A stretch of 64,000 bases of DNA. It comes from Streptomyces sp. ICC1 (GTDB lineage: Bacteria; Actinomycetota; Actinomycetes; Streptomycetales; Streptomycetaceae). The number at the start of each line of letters is the position of its first letter. Position 1 is the first letter of the stretch. This document shows positions 15,929 through 24,251 of the stretch, piece by piece. The stretch spans positions 6,785,227-6,849,226 of the forward strand of contig NZ_CP030287.1 of NCBI RefSeq assembly GCF_003287935.1, read 5' to 3'. The notes under the pieces were generated by a model that was not told where the DNA came from, did not search any database, and saw nothing but the letters and a program-made list of their open reading frames with translations. The translations under genes and the position numbers were made by a program.

Positions 15929-17257
15929 ATGACCACCAGCCCCGCGGCCGCCACCATCCTCAAGACCGAGGCCCTCACCAAGGCCTACGCCGGCGCCGAC
16001 GGCGAACTGCCCGTCCTCGGCGGCATCGACCTCGAGATCCGCGAGGGCGAGATCGTCGCCCTCCTCGGCAAGTCCGGCAGCGGCAAGTCCACCCTGCTGC
16101 GCTGCCTCGCCGGCCTGATCCCCGCGAGCTCCGGCTCCGTCACCTACCGCGGCGAGGAGCTGCGCGGCGCCAACCCGGGCACGGCGATGGTGTTCCAGAC
16201 CTTCGCGCTGCTGCCCTGGCTGACGGTCCAGCAGAACGTCGAACTGGGTCTGGAGGCCAAGGGCGTGGACCGCGAGGCACGGTCCCGCCAGGCGGTGGAG
16301 GCGATCGACCTGATCGGCCTCGACGGCTTCGAGTCGGCCTACCCCAAGGAGCTCAGCGGCGGGATGCGCCAGCGCGTCGGCTTCGCCCGGGCGCTCGTCG
16401 TGGAGCCGGAGGTGCTGATGATGGACGAGCCGTTCTCCGCGCTGGACGTGCTCACCGCCGAGAACCTGCGCGGCGAGCTGATGGAGCTGTGGGCCTCGGA
16501 CCGCTTCCCCGCCAAGGCGGTCGTACTGGTCACGCACAACATCGAGGAGGCCGTGCTGATGGCCGACCGGGTGGTGGTCCTGGGCTCCCGCCCCTACGGC
16601 ACCATCAAGGAGACCTTCCCGGTGGACCTGGCCCGCCCCCGGGACCGGAGCTCCGCCGAGTTCGAGCGGATCGTCGACGCCGTGTACGCGGTGATGACCG
16701 GGCGCACCGCCAAGACCCCGGCCGCCACCCCGCCCGCGAAGCGGACCCCGGCCAACACCCCGCTCCCGGAGGCCAGCGTCGACGGCATGGCGGGCCTCGC
16801 CGAGATCGTGCTCCAGCGGGCCGCCGGGGCCGGCGGCGAGGACAGCGAGGATCTCGCCGACCTCGCCGACGAGCTCGGCCTGGAGGTGGACGACGTACTG
16901 CCCCTGGTGGACGGCCTGGAACTGCTCGGCCTGGCCGAGGTGCGGGACCTGCACCTGGTGCTGACCGCGCGCGGCAGCGCCTTCGCGGGGGCCGACGTAC
17001 AGGAGTCGAAGGAGCTGTTCGCTCAGGGTGCGATGGAGGTCCCGCTGGTCCATCTGATCCACACCACGCTGCAGCGCTCGCGCGGCGGCACCCAGCGGGC
17101 CGGGTTCTTCCGCGACCTGCTCTCGCACCACTACACGAGCGAGCAGCTGGAACGGCAGCTGGAGACGGCGACGGACTGGGGGCGCTACGGGGAGCTGTAC
17201 GGCTACCACGCGGACGCCGAGGAATACCGGCTCGACGAGGACCCGGGGCGCGGATAG
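15929..17257 (+). CDS. ABC transporter ATP-binding protein with AAA-associated C-terminal domain
   Basis: A 442-residue protein. Walker A is GKSGSGKST (about residues 49-57), the Q-loop is in MVFQTFALLPWL, the signature is LSGGMRQRVGFARAL, Walker B is LMMDEPFSALD, and the H-loop is VLVTHNIEEA. After about residue 290 a helical AAA-associated domain follows (MAGLAEIVLQRAAG...LADELGLEVDDVLPLVDGLELL...HHYTSEQLERQLETATDWGRYGELYGY), known as a C-terminal partner of NitT/TauT-type ATPases. It starts 11 bases after the permease with GAGGAG, so it is the same operon. It energises the fused permease. Confidence 0.92.
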   Translation: MTTSPAAATILKTEALTKAYAGADGELPVLGGIDLEIREGEIVALLGKSGSGKSTLLRCLAGLIPASSGSVTYRGEELRGANPGTAMVFQTFALLPWLTVQQNVELGLEAKGVDREARSRQAVEAIDLIGLDGFESAYPKELSGGMRQRVGFARALVVEPEVLMMDEPFSALDVLTAENLRGELMELWASDRFPAKAVVLVTHNIEEAVLMADRVVVLGSRPYGTIKETFPVDLARPRDRSSAEFERIVDAVYAVMTGRTAKTPAATPPAKRTPANTPLPEASVDGMAGLAEIVLQRAAGAGGEDSEDLADLADELGLEVDDVLPLVDGLELLGLAEVRDLHLVLTARGSAFAGADVQESKELFAQGAMEVPLVHLIHTTLQRSRGGTQRAGFFRDLLSHHYTSEQLERQLETATDWGRYGELYGYHADAEEYRLDEDPGRG

Positions 17258-17275
17258 CCGCGTACGCTCAGGGAC

Positions 17276-17494
17276 ATGGGGGAATCGGACATGGTGGGAC
17301 TGGACGGCCGGGTCACGGGAACGGTCGGGCCGGGGCTGGTCGGCGAGGTCATCGTGCGGATCCGGGGCGGTGCGGAGCACTTCCTGGCGCACCCGGCCCC
17401 GGGGACCGGGCGCCTCGCCGTCGGGACGGTGGTGACGGTGGTCGAACACCTTCCGCCGCGCACGGTGTACGTGATGGCCGCGTACGGCGACTGA
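17276..17494 (+). CDS. Small NfeD-like OB-fold protein
   Basis: A 72-residue protein whose middle (GRVTGTVGPGLVGEVIVRIRGGAEHFLAHP...LAVGTVVTVVEHLPPRTVYV) is a short beta-barrel like the C-terminal domain of NfeD. NfeD proteins pair with SPFH/flotillin proteins, and a flotillin gene follows 145 bases later, which supports the call. It has no transmembrane region. A second in-frame ATG at 17291 is possible. Confidence 0.6.
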   Translation: MGESDMVGLDGRVTGTVGPGLVGEVIVRIRGGAEHFLAHPAPGTGRLAVGTVVTVVEHLPPRTVYVMAAYGD

Positions 17495-17639
17495 CCGGCC
17501 GTCGGGGGCGTCGGGGGCGTCGGAGCCCCGCGTACCAAGATGGCGACAAGACTCCTCCGCCGTCTTCACGCCGCCTTGACACGGGCGCAGACTCGCCTTC
17601 TCGGTGGCGGACGCCGCCGTGGAACAGGGGGAGTTGCCG

Positions 17640-19157
17640 ATGCCTATCGGCGTATTGGCAGGCATGGTCGTGGGCACCATCGTGGCCGTGATCGGCCTGT
17701 TCAAGCTCATGTGGAGGGTGGCCGAGCCCAATGAGGCGCTGGTCATCTCCGGCTCCGCGCACAAGACCGAGGGCATCGCGGAGGGCATGGGCTTCCGGAT
17801 CGTCACCGGGCGCGGAACGCTCGTGCTGCCCGGCGTGCAGGCGGTGCGGAAGCTGTCGCTGGACCTCAACGAGACCCAGCTGAACGTGGACTGCGTGACC
17901 CACCAAGGCATCCCGCTGCGGGTCAAGGGCGTGGTCATCTTCAAGATCGGCGACGACTTCGTGTCCATCGCCAACGCGGCCCGCCGCTTCCTGGACCAGC
18001 AGAAGATGATGCCCGAGCGGGTCCACATCGTCTTCGCCGGCCATCTGCGCTCCATCGTGGGCGGGCTGACGGTCGAGGACATGATCCGCGACCGCGAGAA
18101 GCTGACCGGCCAGACCCGGGCGGCGTGCGGTACGGAGATGGAGAAGCTCGGCCTGATCGTGGACTCCCTCCAGATCCACGAGATCGAGGACCCGACGGGC
18201 TACATCAAGAACCTGGCGATGCCGCACGCGGCCGCGGTCCAGCGGGACGCGCGGATCGCGCAGGCGGACGCCAACCTGCGGGCGACGGAGGCCGAACAGG
18301 CCGCCTTCGCGCGGATGTCGGAGGCGACGCGGGACAGCGAGATCCTCCAGGCGGGCTACCAGGCGGAGCGGGACAAGGCGGCCGCCACCGCCCGGCAGGC
18401 GGGCCCGCTCTCGGAGGCGGCGGCGCGCCAGGAGGTCGTGGTCCAGGAGACGCGGGTCGCGGAGCTGGAGGCGCAGCGGCGCGAGCAGCAGCTTCAGGTG
18501 GACGTGCGCAAGCCGGCGGACGCGGCGGCGTACGAGACCCGCACCCGCGCCGAAGCGGACCGCGACGCGCGGATCTCGGCGGCGCAGGCCAAGGCGAAGG
18601 AGACGGAGCTGGCGGCCGCGGCCGAGGCGACCCGGGTGACGACGGCCGCGGCGGCCGACGCGCAGGCCACGGAGGCGCGGGGCCTGGCGGCGGCGACGGC
18701 GACGCGCGCGAGCGGTGAGGCGGAGGCGGCGGCGACGCAGGCCAAGGGCCTCGCGGAGGCGGCGTCGGCGAAGGCGAACGGCCTGGCGCAGGCGGAGTCG
18801 GCGAAGGCGCAGGGCTTGGCGGAGGCGGAGGCGATCAAGGCGCGGGCCGCCGCGCTGGCGCAGAACCAGGAGGCGGTGATCGCGCAGCAGCTGGCCGAGA
18901 ACTGGCCGGCGATCGTGGAGGCGGGTGCGGGTGCCTTCGGCAACGTCGAGCACATGATCCTGCTGAACGGGGCGGAGGGCATGTCGGAGATGTTCGCGAA
19001 GGCCCTGACGATGGGCGGCACGGGCCTGGGCCTGGCCCGCCAGCTCCTGTCGACGATGTCCCAGCCCCCGACGGCGACGGCGCCGGCGGCCGAGGGCACC
19101 CCGGTGAACGGCTCGTCCCCGACGGCGTCCCACCAGATCCCGATCCAGGGCGCGTAG
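17640..19157 (+). CDS. Flotillin-like SPFH-domain membrane scaffold protein
   Basis: A 505-residue protein with one N-terminal membrane helix (MPIGVLAGMVVGTIVAVIGLFKLMW), an SPFH domain (about residues 30-190, VISGSAHKTEGIAEGMGFRIVTGRGTLVLPGVQAV, LSLDLNETQLNVDCVTHQGIPLRVKGVVIFKI), then a long Ala/Glu/Gln-rich coiled coil containing repeated AxAKGLAEA units and a C-terminal flotillin-like end. Such proteins organise membrane microdomains in actinobacteria. ATG 17640 is preferred to 17604 because GGGGGAG lies just upstream. A TTGACA at 17576 may be a -35 box; no good -10 was found. Confidence 0.85.
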   Translation: MPIGVLAGMVVGTIVAVIGLFKLMWRVAEPNEALVISGSAHKTEGIAEGMGFRIVTGRGTLVLPGVQAVRKLSLDLNETQLNVDCVTHQGIPLRVKGVVIFKIGDDFVSIANAARRFLDQQKMMPERVHIVFAGHLRSIVGGLTVEDMIRDREKLTGQTRAACGTEMEKLGLIVDSLQIHEIEDPTGYIKNLAMPHAAAVQRDARIAQADANLRATEAEQAAFARMSEATRDSEILQAGYQAERDKAAATARQAGPLSEAAARQEVVVQETRVAELEAQRREQQLQVDVRKPADAAAYETRTRAEADRDARISAAQAKAKETELAAAAEATRVTTAAAADAQATEARGLAAATATRASGEAEAAATQAKGLAEAASAKANGLAQAESAKAQGLAEAEAIKARAAALAQNQEAVIAQQLAENWPAIVEAGAGAFGNVEHMILLNGAEGMSEMFAKALTMGGTGLGLARQLLSTMSQPPTATAPAAEGTPVNGSSPTASHQIPIQGA

Positions 19158-19170
19158 CCAGGAGGCCCCC

Positions 19171-19208
19171 GGGGCTGGATCCGGCCGCCGGTCGGCAGAT
19201 CCAGCCCC
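19171..19208 (+). terminator. Hairpin after flotillin gene
   Basis: Arms GGGGCTGGATC and GATCCAGCCCC separated by 16 bases, just after the flotillin stop. This core is also part of the dispersed repeat family. Confidence 0.6.
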
Positions 19209-19244
19209 GCCAGGGGGCACCTCCCAGCGGTAGCCGGGGGAGTG

Positions 19245-19300
19245 TGAGGCGCGGGGTCCGGGGCGGAGCCCCAGGGAACGGTGGAAGGGCGGGCAGGGGA
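19245..19300. repeat. Dispersed GC-rich intergenic repeat
   Basis: GGGGTCCGGGGCGGAGCCCC block as at 7485, 11411 and 63601. Confidence 0.65.
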
Positions 19301-19336
19301 CAGCCCCGAAGGGCCCGAACGCCCACCCGGCCGGGG

Positions 19337-19496
19337 TCAGGGGCGGCGGGCCGGGCGCCGCCCCAGGATCCGCTTCGCGGCCAGCACCAGCACCGTGGCC
19401 AGTACGAGCACGAAGGCGCCCTTCGTGAAGCTCCCGCCCGGCTCCGGCCGCGCCGCCCCCGGCCCCGCCGCCCCCGAGTCGGACGCCGACGCGGAC
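19337..19496 (-). pseudogene. C-terminal fragment with membrane helix, cut at adapter-like site
   Basis: The frame gives ASDSGAAGPGAARPEP, then GSFTKGAFVLVLATVLVLAAKRI and RRPARRP before the stop: a disordered segment, one transmembrane helix and a basic tail. This looks like the end of an exported, membrane-anchored protein. Its upstream part should lie at higher coordinates but is interrupted by the adapter-like sequence at 19497-19514. Identity unknown. Confidence 0.35.
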
Positions 19497-19514
19497 GATG
19501 TGTATAAGTGACAG
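19497..19514. other. Nextera-adapter-like sequence (possible assembly junction)
   Basis: GATGTGTATAAGTGACAG matches the published transposase mosaic end (GATGTGTATAAGAGACAG) at 17 of 18 positions. A coding frame on each side is cut here. Confidence 0.6.
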
Positions 19515-19651
19515 GGCGGGTGCTGGACCTGCTGGCCGAGGTCCAGTCGACCCGCATCCGGTCCATGCTGGCGGCGACGGCCCGCACCCTGGTCCCGCAC
19601 CAGCGCTCGCCGCGCGTGGGCGCGTTCCTGACGCGCCACGCCTCGGCCTGA
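19508..19651 (+). pseudogene. C-terminal fragment of unknown gene
   Basis: The plus-strand frame reads VLDLLAEVQSTRIRS, then AATARTLVPHQRSPRVGAF before TGA at 19649. Codon bias is strong for coding. The 5' part is missing because the frame hits TAA inside the adapter-like sequence. No family recognised. Confidence 0.35.
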
Positions 19652-19727
19652 GCGCGGCCCGGTCCGGCCAACCCCGGTATGAGGTACGGCAGTTCGCGCC
19701 GCGGAGCGGGCTGCCCGACCGCGACGG

Positions 19728-20324
19728 CTACCCGTCCAGGTGGCCCGTGTCGTTCCAGCGCTCCAGCGCGGGGGCGCCGTACGCCCAGCCCAGGACCGAC
19801 AGGGAGGTCGGATCGAGGCGGATGCGGGCCCCGAAGGAGGCCTCGAAGCCGAGCCAGCGGGCGGCCAGGGTGCGCAGGACGTGGCCGTGGGCGAAGACGA
19901 GGACGTCGCGCTCGGCCGAACGGGCCCAGGTGACGACCTCGTCCGCGCGGGCCGAGACGTCCGCGACGGACTCGCCGCCCGGGACCCCGTCGCGCCAGAT
20001 CAGCCAGCCGGGCCGGACCGCCTGGATCTCGGCCGGGGTCATGCCCTCGTAGTCGCCGTAGTCCCACTCCATCAGCGCGTCCCACGGCTCCGCCTGGATG
20101 CCGAAGCCGGCCAGTTCGCAGCTCTCGCTCGCGCGCACCAGCGGGCTGGTGCGCACCTCGAGGCCGCGCAGGCTCGCCCACGGATCGCGGGCGAGGCGCT
20201 CGCCGAGCAGCTTCGCGCCGCGCCTGCCCTCCTCCAGCAGCGGCACGTCGGTGCGGCCGGTGTGCTTGCCGAGCTGGGACCACGCCGTCTGGCCGTGACG
20301 GGCCAAGAGGATGCGGGGGGCCAT
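19728..20324 (-). CDS. Histidine phosphatase family protein
   Basis: A 198-residue phosphoglycerate-mutase-fold protein: RHGQT at residues 9-13 (phosphorylated His10), [20 protein letters not shown] second Arg region (VRTSPLVRA), [10 protein letters not shown] with the acid, and a C-terminal [14 protein letters not shown] with the second catalytic His. It resembles acid or sugar-phosphate phosphatases of the family; substrate unknown. ATG 20324 has GGGAGAA upstream. It is divergent from the PAP2 gene. Confidence 0.9.
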   Translation of the reverse strand: MAPRILLARHGQTAWSQLGKHTGRTDVPLLEEGRRGAKLLGERLARDPWASLRGLEVRTSPLVRASESCELAGFGIQAEPWDALMEWDYGDYEGMTPAEIQAVRPGWLIWRDGVPGGESVADVSARADEVVTWARSAERDVLVFAHGHVLRTLAARWLGFEASFGARIRLDPTSLSVLGWAYGAPALERWNDTGHLDG

Positions 20325-20380
20325 ATGAGTTCTCCCGGTCGAGAGGGCGGAGCAACGGAACGAGGGACGGAACAGGGGAC

Positions 20381-20452
20381 GGAACGAGGGGCGGAGCGGA
20401 GGACGGAACGAGGGGCGGAGCGGAGGACGGAACGAGGGGCGGAGCGGAGGAC
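20381..20452. repeat. 24-base tandem repeat, three perfect copies
   Basis: The unit GGAACGAGGGGCGGAGCGG(AGGAC) occurs three times without a mismatch, with partial copies on both sides, in the divergent promoter region of the phosphatase and PAP2 genes. Copy number is likely to vary between strains. Confidence 0.85.
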
Positions 20453-20573
20453 GGAACAGGGGACGGCACCGGCGGAACCATTCGCACGGCTTTGCGGGGA
20501 TTCCGTCATCTGACCATCATCCATCACGTGAACGGCGCGCAACCTCCGTCCCTCCCCACACGTCATACGCCGT

Positions 20574-21458
20574 ATGACTAATAGGCGGCAGCCCCCTCGA
20601 TGGTGGGCAGAACTGCTGCTCCTGGGACTCGTCTACGGCGCGTACTCCGGCGGCAGGCTCCTCGCTCGGGGCGACGTACGGCTCGCCGTCGACCACGGGC
20701 TCGCGATCCTGCGGCTGGAAGAACTGCTGGGGATGGACTTCGAGCGGCCGCTCAACCGGATCTTCACCCACCACGCGGCGCTCGGCATACCCGCCGACTT
20801 CGTCTACGCCTCCCTGCACTACCTCGTCACCCCGGCCGTGCTGGTGTGGCTCTACCGGCGGCGCCCCCAGCAGTATCGATTCGCCCGGTCCTGGCTGATG
20901 ATCTCCACCCTGCTCGGGCTGATCGGCTTCGCCCTGGTGCCCACCTGCCCGCCCCGGCTGCTCGAAGGCTCGTACGGGTTCGTCGACACGATGGCCCGGT
21001 ACAGCGGCTACGGCTGGTGGGGCGGCGAGGCGAGCGCCCCGCGCGGTCTGGGCTCCTTCACCAACCAGTTCGCCGCCATGCCCAGTCTGCACGTGGGGTG
21101 GGCCCTGTGGTGCGGGATCCTGCTGTGGCGGCTCGGGCGCGGGCCGCTGGTGCGGGCGCTGGGCGCCGCGTACCCCGCCGTGACCACCGTCGTGGTCATG
21201 GGCACGGCCAACCACTACTTCCTCGACGCCGTCGCCGGGGCCGCGGTCATGGGCATCGGCTTCCTCGCGGCCCGGTCCCTGCCCGGCGGATCCGCCGCGG
21301 ACACCGACCTGGACTCCGGTTTCCGCCGTAAGTCCACGATTGTCAGTGGCGGATGGGACACTTCCGCGGGTGAGCTCCTACCCGTCCAGCGCCTCGCCGC
21401 CACAGACCTCGCAGCCGACGACCCGGCCCCCGAGGACACTGCGGCAGCGGCTCGCTGA
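20574..21458 (+). CDS. PAP2-superfamily membrane phosphatase or transferase
   Basis: A 294-residue membrane protein with about six hydrophobic segments and the PAP2 catalytic motifs NQFAAMPSLHVGWALW (about residues 163-178) and TANHYFLDAVAGAAVM (about 208-223). The first motif of the family (KxxxxxxRP) is not obvious, as in inositol-phosphate transferase-like members of this actinobacterial group. It probably works on lipid-linked phosphates at the membrane. Its last 29 codons overlap the start of the nuclease gene in another frame, which is unusual; the C-terminal Ala/Asp tail may be non-essential. Confidence 0.8.
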   Translation: MTNRRQPPRWWAELLLLGLVYGAYSGGRLLARGDVRLAVDHGLAILRLEELLGMDFERPLNRIFTHHAALGIPADFVYASLHYLVTPAVLVWLYRRRPQQYRFARSWLMISTLLGLIGFALVPTCPPRLLEGSYGFVDTMARYSGYGWWGGEASAPRGLGSFTNQFAAMPSLHVGWALWCGILLWRLGRGPLVRALGAAYPAVTTVVVMGTANHYFLDAVAGAAVMGIGFLAARSLPGGSAADTDLDSGFRRKSTIVSGGWDTSAGELLPVQRLAATDLAADDPAPEDTAAAAR

Positions 21459-22635
21459 CCTGCGCGGCCCCGCTGTCCCGCCCCGCCCGCTCGACGCCCG
21501 CGCGCTGGCGGCGCTCGCCGCCAACCCGGGCTGTGGCAGACGCGCCCTGCTCGACGGCGCCGGTGTGGACAAGACCGCCCTCGCGGCGGCCCTCGGCTCG
21601 CCCGCCGCGTTCGGGCAGTCGCAGTTCGCCATCGTGCGCGGCAACTCCTTCGAGGCCAAGGTCAAGCGCGACGGCGGGGCCGAGCTCCTGCGCCTGGTGT
21701 ACGAGCACATCGGCGCGGGCCGGGGCGCCGCGCCCGAGCCTCCCCAGCCGCCCGGGCCGGACGCCCTCGTGCCCGACCTCACCGCCGCCGGGCCCCAGGG
21801 CCGCGCCGCCCGCACCGCGCTCGCGCTGCGGGACGCCACCGCCGCCGGGGCCTGGACCCTGCTCGACCATCCGATGCTCGCCCTGGAGGTGGCCGGCTCC
21901 CCCGCCTACCTGGAGCCGGACGCCGTCGTCGTGCACCCCGACGGCCGCTGGACCGTCGTGGAGATCAAGTCCTTCCCGATGATCGACGGGGCCGCCGACG
22001 CCGCCAAGGTGGGCGCCGCCGCCCGCCAGGCCGCCGTCTACGTGCTGGCCCTGGAGACGACCGCCGCGAAGCTGGCCGGCGCCGAGGTCGGGCACACCGT
22101 GCTGCTCGTCTGCCCGAAGGACTTCTCGAACCTGCCGACCGCCGCCGCCGTCGACGTCCGCCGCGAGCGCTCCGTGACCCGGCGCCAGCTCGAGCGCCTC
22201 ACCCGGGTCGAGGAGCTGGCCGCAGCCCTGCCCGAGGGGCTCAGCTTCGATCCGGCGCGCTCCGCCGAGGAACTGACCGAGGCCGTCTCGGCCGTGTCCG
22301 CGGCCTACGCCCCCGAGTGCCTGGCCGCCTGCGAGCTGGCCTTCCACTGCCGGGAGCGGGCGCGCGGGGCCGATGAGGTGACCGCCCTGGGCCGTTCGGT
22401 ACGGGGCGAGCTGGGTGCGCTGACCACCGTCGAGGCGGCCCTCGCGGCGGCCGCCGGCCGCACGTGCCCAGGCGCCACCGCCACCGCCACCACCTCCGGC
22501 GCGGACACCTCCCCCGCCCCCTCCCCCGACGATCCGACCGCGGCCGCGCTGCGGTACGCCGCCCGGCTGCGCGCCGAGGCGCTGGAGCAGGCCGCCGCCC
22601 GCATCCGCCCGGAGGACGCCCCGTGTCCCTGCTGA
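21370..22635 (+). CDS. Cas4/RecB-like PD-(D/E)XK nuclease with Fe-S Cys set
   Basis: A 421-residue protein. The nuclease core has Asp184 in LEPDAVVV, Glu198-x-Lys200 in VVEIKSF, and QxxxY at Gln220/Tyr224 in RQAAVYVL, matching the RecB motif order. One Cys lies near the N-terminus (Cys55, NPGCGRRAL) and three near the C-terminus (Cys317, 321, 327 in PECLAACELAFHCR), as in the 4Fe-4S cluster of Cas4 and AddB. This would be a metal-dependent DNA exonuclease. GTG 21370 was chosen; GTG 21346 is possible. It overlaps PAP2 upstream by 89 bases and the next gene by 13. Confidence 0.75.
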   Translation: MSSYPSSASPPQTSQPTTRPPRTLRQRLADLRGPAVPPRPLDARALAALAANPGCGRRALLDGAGVDKTALAAALGSPAAFGQSQFAIVRGNSFEAKVKRDGGAELLRLVYEHIGAGRGAAPEPPQPPGPDALVPDLTAAGPQGRAARTALALRDATAAGAWTLLDHPMLALEVAGSPAYLEPDAVVVHPDGRWTVVEIKSFPMIDGAADAAKVGAAARQAAVYVLALETTAAKLAGAEVGHTVLLVCPKDFSNLPTAAAVDVRRERSVTRRQLERLTRVEELAAALPEGLSFDPARSAEELTEAVSAVSAAYAPECLAACELAFHCRERARGADEVTALGRSVRGELGALTTVEAALAAAAGRTCPGATATATTSGADTSPAPSPDDPTAAALRYAARLRAEALEQAAARIRPEDAPCPC

Positions 22636-24251
22636 CCACCCTGGCCCGGCTGGAAGCGGTCCGGTCCGGCCGGGCGCAAGCCCTGGCGACCGTCCGGCAC
22701 CGGCATCTGAGCGAGCGCCCGCTGGTCTTCGTACCGCTGACGACCGCGGGCGAGGCCGGGGCTCCGCTCGGCGCGATGTTCGGCACCGACCGGGACGCGC
22801 CGCGGATCCTGGTCATACCGCAGCCGCGCGACCGCGACCTGCGGTGGCAGTTCCTGGCGGAGCTCGCCGGGCACCTCATCCCGTACATCGACTCGTACGC
22901 GGACGACGTCGAGCCGGCCGAGCACACCGAGACCGACCCGGAGACGGGCAAGCGGGTCAAGGTGGCGGCCGAGCTGTGCGTGGACGCGCCGCAGCTCATC
23001 GTGCCGAGCCGCGCCGGCGTGGAGTACGTGAGGCTGCTGGGGCGGTCCATGCGGTTCCGGCGGACCGCCGAGGAGGATCCCGAGAACCCTTATCCGGCGC
23101 CCGCCCAAGTGCCCCTGCTCGGGCGCTGGTTCACGCACTTCTCCGAGCGCTCTCGGGTCCCGGGGTCCTCGATGCTGCTGTCGGCGACGGATCTGCTGGC
23201 CCGGCACTGGGCGAGCGGCCAGAGCAACCTGGAGGACCAGCACCTGCAGGCGCTGCTGGCGTGGATCGACCCCCCGCGGGGCGAGTCGGGCGCCGAGCGG
23301 GCGCTGCGCGCGGAGCTCGGCCGGGGCGCGGACGGCCAGTTGCTCCTCCCGCCGGCCGGTCCCGCGACGGATCCGGCGTTCGACAACAAGCTGCTGGCCC
23401 CGGCGATCGCGAAGTTCGACGCGGCCCGGGCGGCCGCGCTCCGCGACGGCAGCGGCAGCGGCAGCGGCGACGGGGGCGGCAGCAGCACGCGGTCCGCCGA
23501 GCTGGCCGTCCGGCGGCTGGTCACGGCCCAGATGGAGAGCACCTGGCACGCGGTGTGGCAGGCCGTCGGCCTCCTGCGCGAACTGCCCGCCGGTGAGCGG
23601 GCCGAGGAACGCTGGACCGGGGACCGCTGGTCGTACACCGGGCACCGGGACCGGGTGCGGGCCGGCGAAGGGCCGCAGCCGCGCCTGGACGACGCGGTGA
23701 CGGCCGCGCGCAAGCTCGCGAAGCGGGAGACCGAGCAGGTCAGGCTCGACGCCCAAGAGGCGCTGGACGACCCGCTGGTGATGGCGGGCCGGCGGCTGGC
23801 GGGCGAGGCCTTCGCCGGCGAGGTCACCGAAGTGGTCATGGAGTGGACGGACGCGAAGCGGCCGAGCCCGCGCCCGCTGGTGACGGTGGCCACGGAGGAC
23901 CGGCCGCAGCTCGCCGGCGGCGGCGAGGGCGGTGACGGCGGCGCGAAGGTGTTCCGCTCGCTGGACGGCCGCCCGCAGAGCGCCCGGTTCGTGCGCTGGG
24001 AGGAGGACGGCCGGCTCGTGCTGCGCCTGCTCGACAAGATGGGCCGCGGCAGGGACCCGGAGGCGGGCTCGGTGCCGGAGAAGGGCGACCGGGTCTGCTG
24101 GACGCTGTTCGAGCACGACTCCCGCGGCGGCCCGAAGCTGCCGGACCCCGAGCAGACCCCGTGGACCCACGGCGGTCCGCCCGCGCACCTGACCGGATCG
24201 GCGCCCGCGCTGCCGCTGCCCGACCCCGTGACCGACGAGGACCTCCTGTGA
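22623..24251 (+). CDS. Unknown protein between nuclease and helicase
   Basis: A 542-residue soluble protein from GTG 22623, overlapping the nuclease stop by 13 bases and the helicase start by GTGA. No known domain recognised. The N-terminal third (PLVFVPLTTAGEAGAPLGAMFG, PRILVIPQPRDRDLRWQFLAELAGHLIPYID) is alpha/beta; a middle segment LRDGSGSGSGDGGGSSTRS is a flexible linker; the C-terminal part has charged helices and RFVRWEEDGRLVLRLLDKMGRG...DRVCWTLFEHDSRGG. Tight coupling to a nuclease and a helicase implies a shared complex. The role could be a scaffold, inhibitor or recognition subunit. Confidence 0.8.
   Translation: MSLLTTLARLEAVRSGRAQALATVRHRHLSERPLVFVPLTTAGEAGAPLGAMFGTDRDAPRILVIPQPRDRDLRWQFLAELAGHLIPYIDSYADDVEPAEHTETDPETGKRVKVAAELCVDAPQLIVPSRAGVEYVRLLGRSMRFRRTAEEDPENPYPAPAQVPLLGRWFTHFSERSRVPGSSMLLSATDLLARHWASGQSNLEDQHLQALLAWIDPPRGESGAERALRAELGRGADGQLLLPPAGPATDPAFDNKLLAPAIAKFDAARAAALRDGSGSGSGDGGGSSTRSAELAVRRLVTAQMESTWHAVWQAVGLLRELPAGERAEERWTGDRWSYTGHRDRVRAGEGPQPRLDDAVTAARKLAKRETEQVRLDAQEALDDPLVMAGRRLAGEAFAGEVTEVVMEWTDAKRPSPRPLVTVATEDRPQLAGGGEGGDGGAKVFRSLDGRPQSARFVRWEEDGRLVLRLLDKMGRGRDPEAGSVPEKGDRVCWTLFEHDSRGGPKLPDPEQTPWTHGGPPAHLTGSAPALPLPDPVTDEDLL

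Noticed and set aside
14240..17257. A 1,005-residue plus-strand frame over the ABC genes
   Set aside because: The first half is out-of-phase reading of the permease gene. Only the last 442 residues, from ATG 15929, are the real ATPase.
13929..18082. Long minus-strand frames opposite the ABC and flotillin genes
   Set aside because: Composition is the usual antisense pattern; no domain, start or ribosome site.
20072..20566. Minus-strand frame with SVLRSAPR repeats upstream of the histidine phosphatase
   Set aside because: The repeats come from the 24-base tandem DNA repeat; the frame then runs out of phase through the phosphatase gene.
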